Assembly (NCBI RefSeq): GCF_051020975.1
Contig: NC_135036.1
Coordinates: 5,270,001-5,334,000 of the forward strand
Origin: Osmia lignaria lignaria
Lineage: Eukaryota; Arthropoda; Insecta; Hymenoptera; Megachilidae
Length of the DNA: 64,000 nt
Direction of reading: 5' to 3'
This document shows positions 62,984 to 64,000 of this stretch, in pieces. The number at the start of each line of letters is the position of its first letter. Within the stretch, counting starts at the first letter, position 1. Under the pieces are notes generated by a model. It was not told where the DNA came from, made no database searches, and saw only the letters and a program-made list of their open reading frames with translations. Both the position numbers and the translations under genes were made by a program.

Positions 62984-62996
62984 ATGGTCCGCCGTT
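62984..62996 (-). mobile_element. piggyBac-like MITE remnant, copy 13
   Basis: Only GATGGTCCGCCGT remains of the core, followed by TTTAAAT. A fragment or chance match. Confidence 0.3.
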
Positions 62997-64000
62997 TAAA
63001 TAATATTTAATCAATGAAATTTGTTATTTATCGATATAAATTCGTTGTAACATTATTTTTAAACGAATTCACCTCTGTTAACTAATTAACCCAGCAATTT
63101 TCTTCGTTTAACTTTTCCATTCATTTTATTTTTCATGCAACGTTCTTTCAAATTTTTAAACAATTTATTCAGAGAAATATAAAATTAAAAAGTGAAATCT
63201 TTGAAAGCATAGCGCAATAAAGTTAAGCGAATAATTTATTCGAGTGAAGGAACACGACCATTTCTGCGAGAAGATGCATCAATTCAAACTCTTCCAGTGT
63301 TTTCCCTTACAGACATTTTCACGAGCGCAATCCCATAGAACTTCCCTCTTAGCAAACGTATCCATCTCATCATCCACCCTCGAGATTCCAACGTTTAGAG
63401 GACGGTCGATGGAAAAAAAGGAAAAGTGGAGGAAAGTCGAGGGTAAAAAGTAGGTCCTTCTTATACTTCAGTGGAATTTCGATGGGCCAGCTTCGAGCAT
63501 CTTCGATATTGCGGTGCATCCCGAAATTCTTAAGTGCTTGGTAATTCGAGGAGGAATGGGGGGAGGAAACGGTGTGGGGAACCGGATCGATATCATCCGG
63601 TGGAAAAAGGAAGAGCATCGCCGCGATCTCCGGTTGCTTGCACAGGGCTCCAAACACGGATACATTTGTGCGCGAGACTTGTTTCGAAATATCCCAGCTG
63701 CAGCCAGATTGCAGCTGCATCGTTTCGCTACACGCGATTGGTCACGATGCTCGTTACCTCGAAACTGCGAAATTTATCCGTGAAATGCTGTTGCATCCCG
63801 TTCTCCTATCGTCTCGAGCGTTAAGCGTTCGTAGTTGCCGTATCAGATTGGATGATTCTGGCATAAAGTCTGTCACGATTTCATGACAGAAAATTACTGC
63901 GGAATAGCGTTTATGCTACATCAATTTAAAGCTTAAAGCATTGGAAAAAAAGCTACATAAAACCCTTATCGATATTCTTGCTACAAAATGGCTGATGGTA

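Larger units (their letters stand above)
61564..64000 (+). other. Beginning of the next receptor intron
   Basis: It starts with donor gtaaat at 61564. I looked for a TM7 exon (NPIIY-like) up to 64000 and saw none, so the intron runs past the window. It contains the pentamer repeat at 61970-62147 and a MITE core remnant at 62984. Confidence 0.75.

Noticed and set aside
61564..64000. TM7/C-terminal exon of the receptor
   Set aside because: I searched by eye for an NPxxY-coding exon in all + frames and saw none; it must lie beyond the window.

Overview
The window is AT-rich eukaryotic DNA with spliced genes, very large introns and dense dispersed and tandem repeats. The coding sequence points to an insect: the one recognisable gene is an invertebrate-specific beta-adrenergic-like octopamine receptor closest to the Octbeta3R type. 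The base composition and CpG-containing coding exons would suit a hymenopteran such as a bee, but that placement is inference. Nothing bacterial, viral or CRISPR-like was seen.

Layout. (1) 1-1154: the 3' end of a + strand gene that begins before the window, with an internal coding exon (147-282) and a terminal coding exon (1008-1154). I do not recognise the protein. The intron between them holds a short hAT-like MITE. (2) 1155-12500: no coding sequence. The + strand is purine/A-rich with many AATAAA motifs, so part may be a long 3' UTR. It holds a 16-unit, 38-bp palindromic minisatellite (7144-7733) and a 0.58-kb element with terminal inverted repeats (10217-10797). (3) 12500-18850: a repeat-rich block. 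It contains a foldback MITE nested in a second inverted-repeat structure, a ~2.2-kb imperfect inverted repeat whose centre is a tandem array of nine CTCF-like motifs, and a GC-rich retroelement-like fragment split by a second foldback MITE. (4) 18850-26428: intergenic or 5' flanking sequence with one octamer-repeat array and one GC-rich patch. (5) 26542-27290: first coding exon of the octopamine receptor (N-terminus to the start of intracellular loop 3). (6) 27291-61341: one ~34-kb phase-2 intron with many tandem arrays and MITE copies. (7) 61342-61563: second coding exon (rest of loop 3 and TM6). (8) 61564-64000: start of the next intron. The TM7 and C-terminal exon is not in the window.

The two genes point the same way. 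Only the receptor can be assigned a function: a Gs-type biogenic amine GPCR expected to raise cAMP in response to octopamine. The most unusual material is in the repeats: the CTCF-like array in an inverted repeat, the palindromic minisatellite, a TTAA-flanked piggyBac-like MITE family with about 13 loci, and six arrays of one degenerate 8-bp repeat all in the same orientation.
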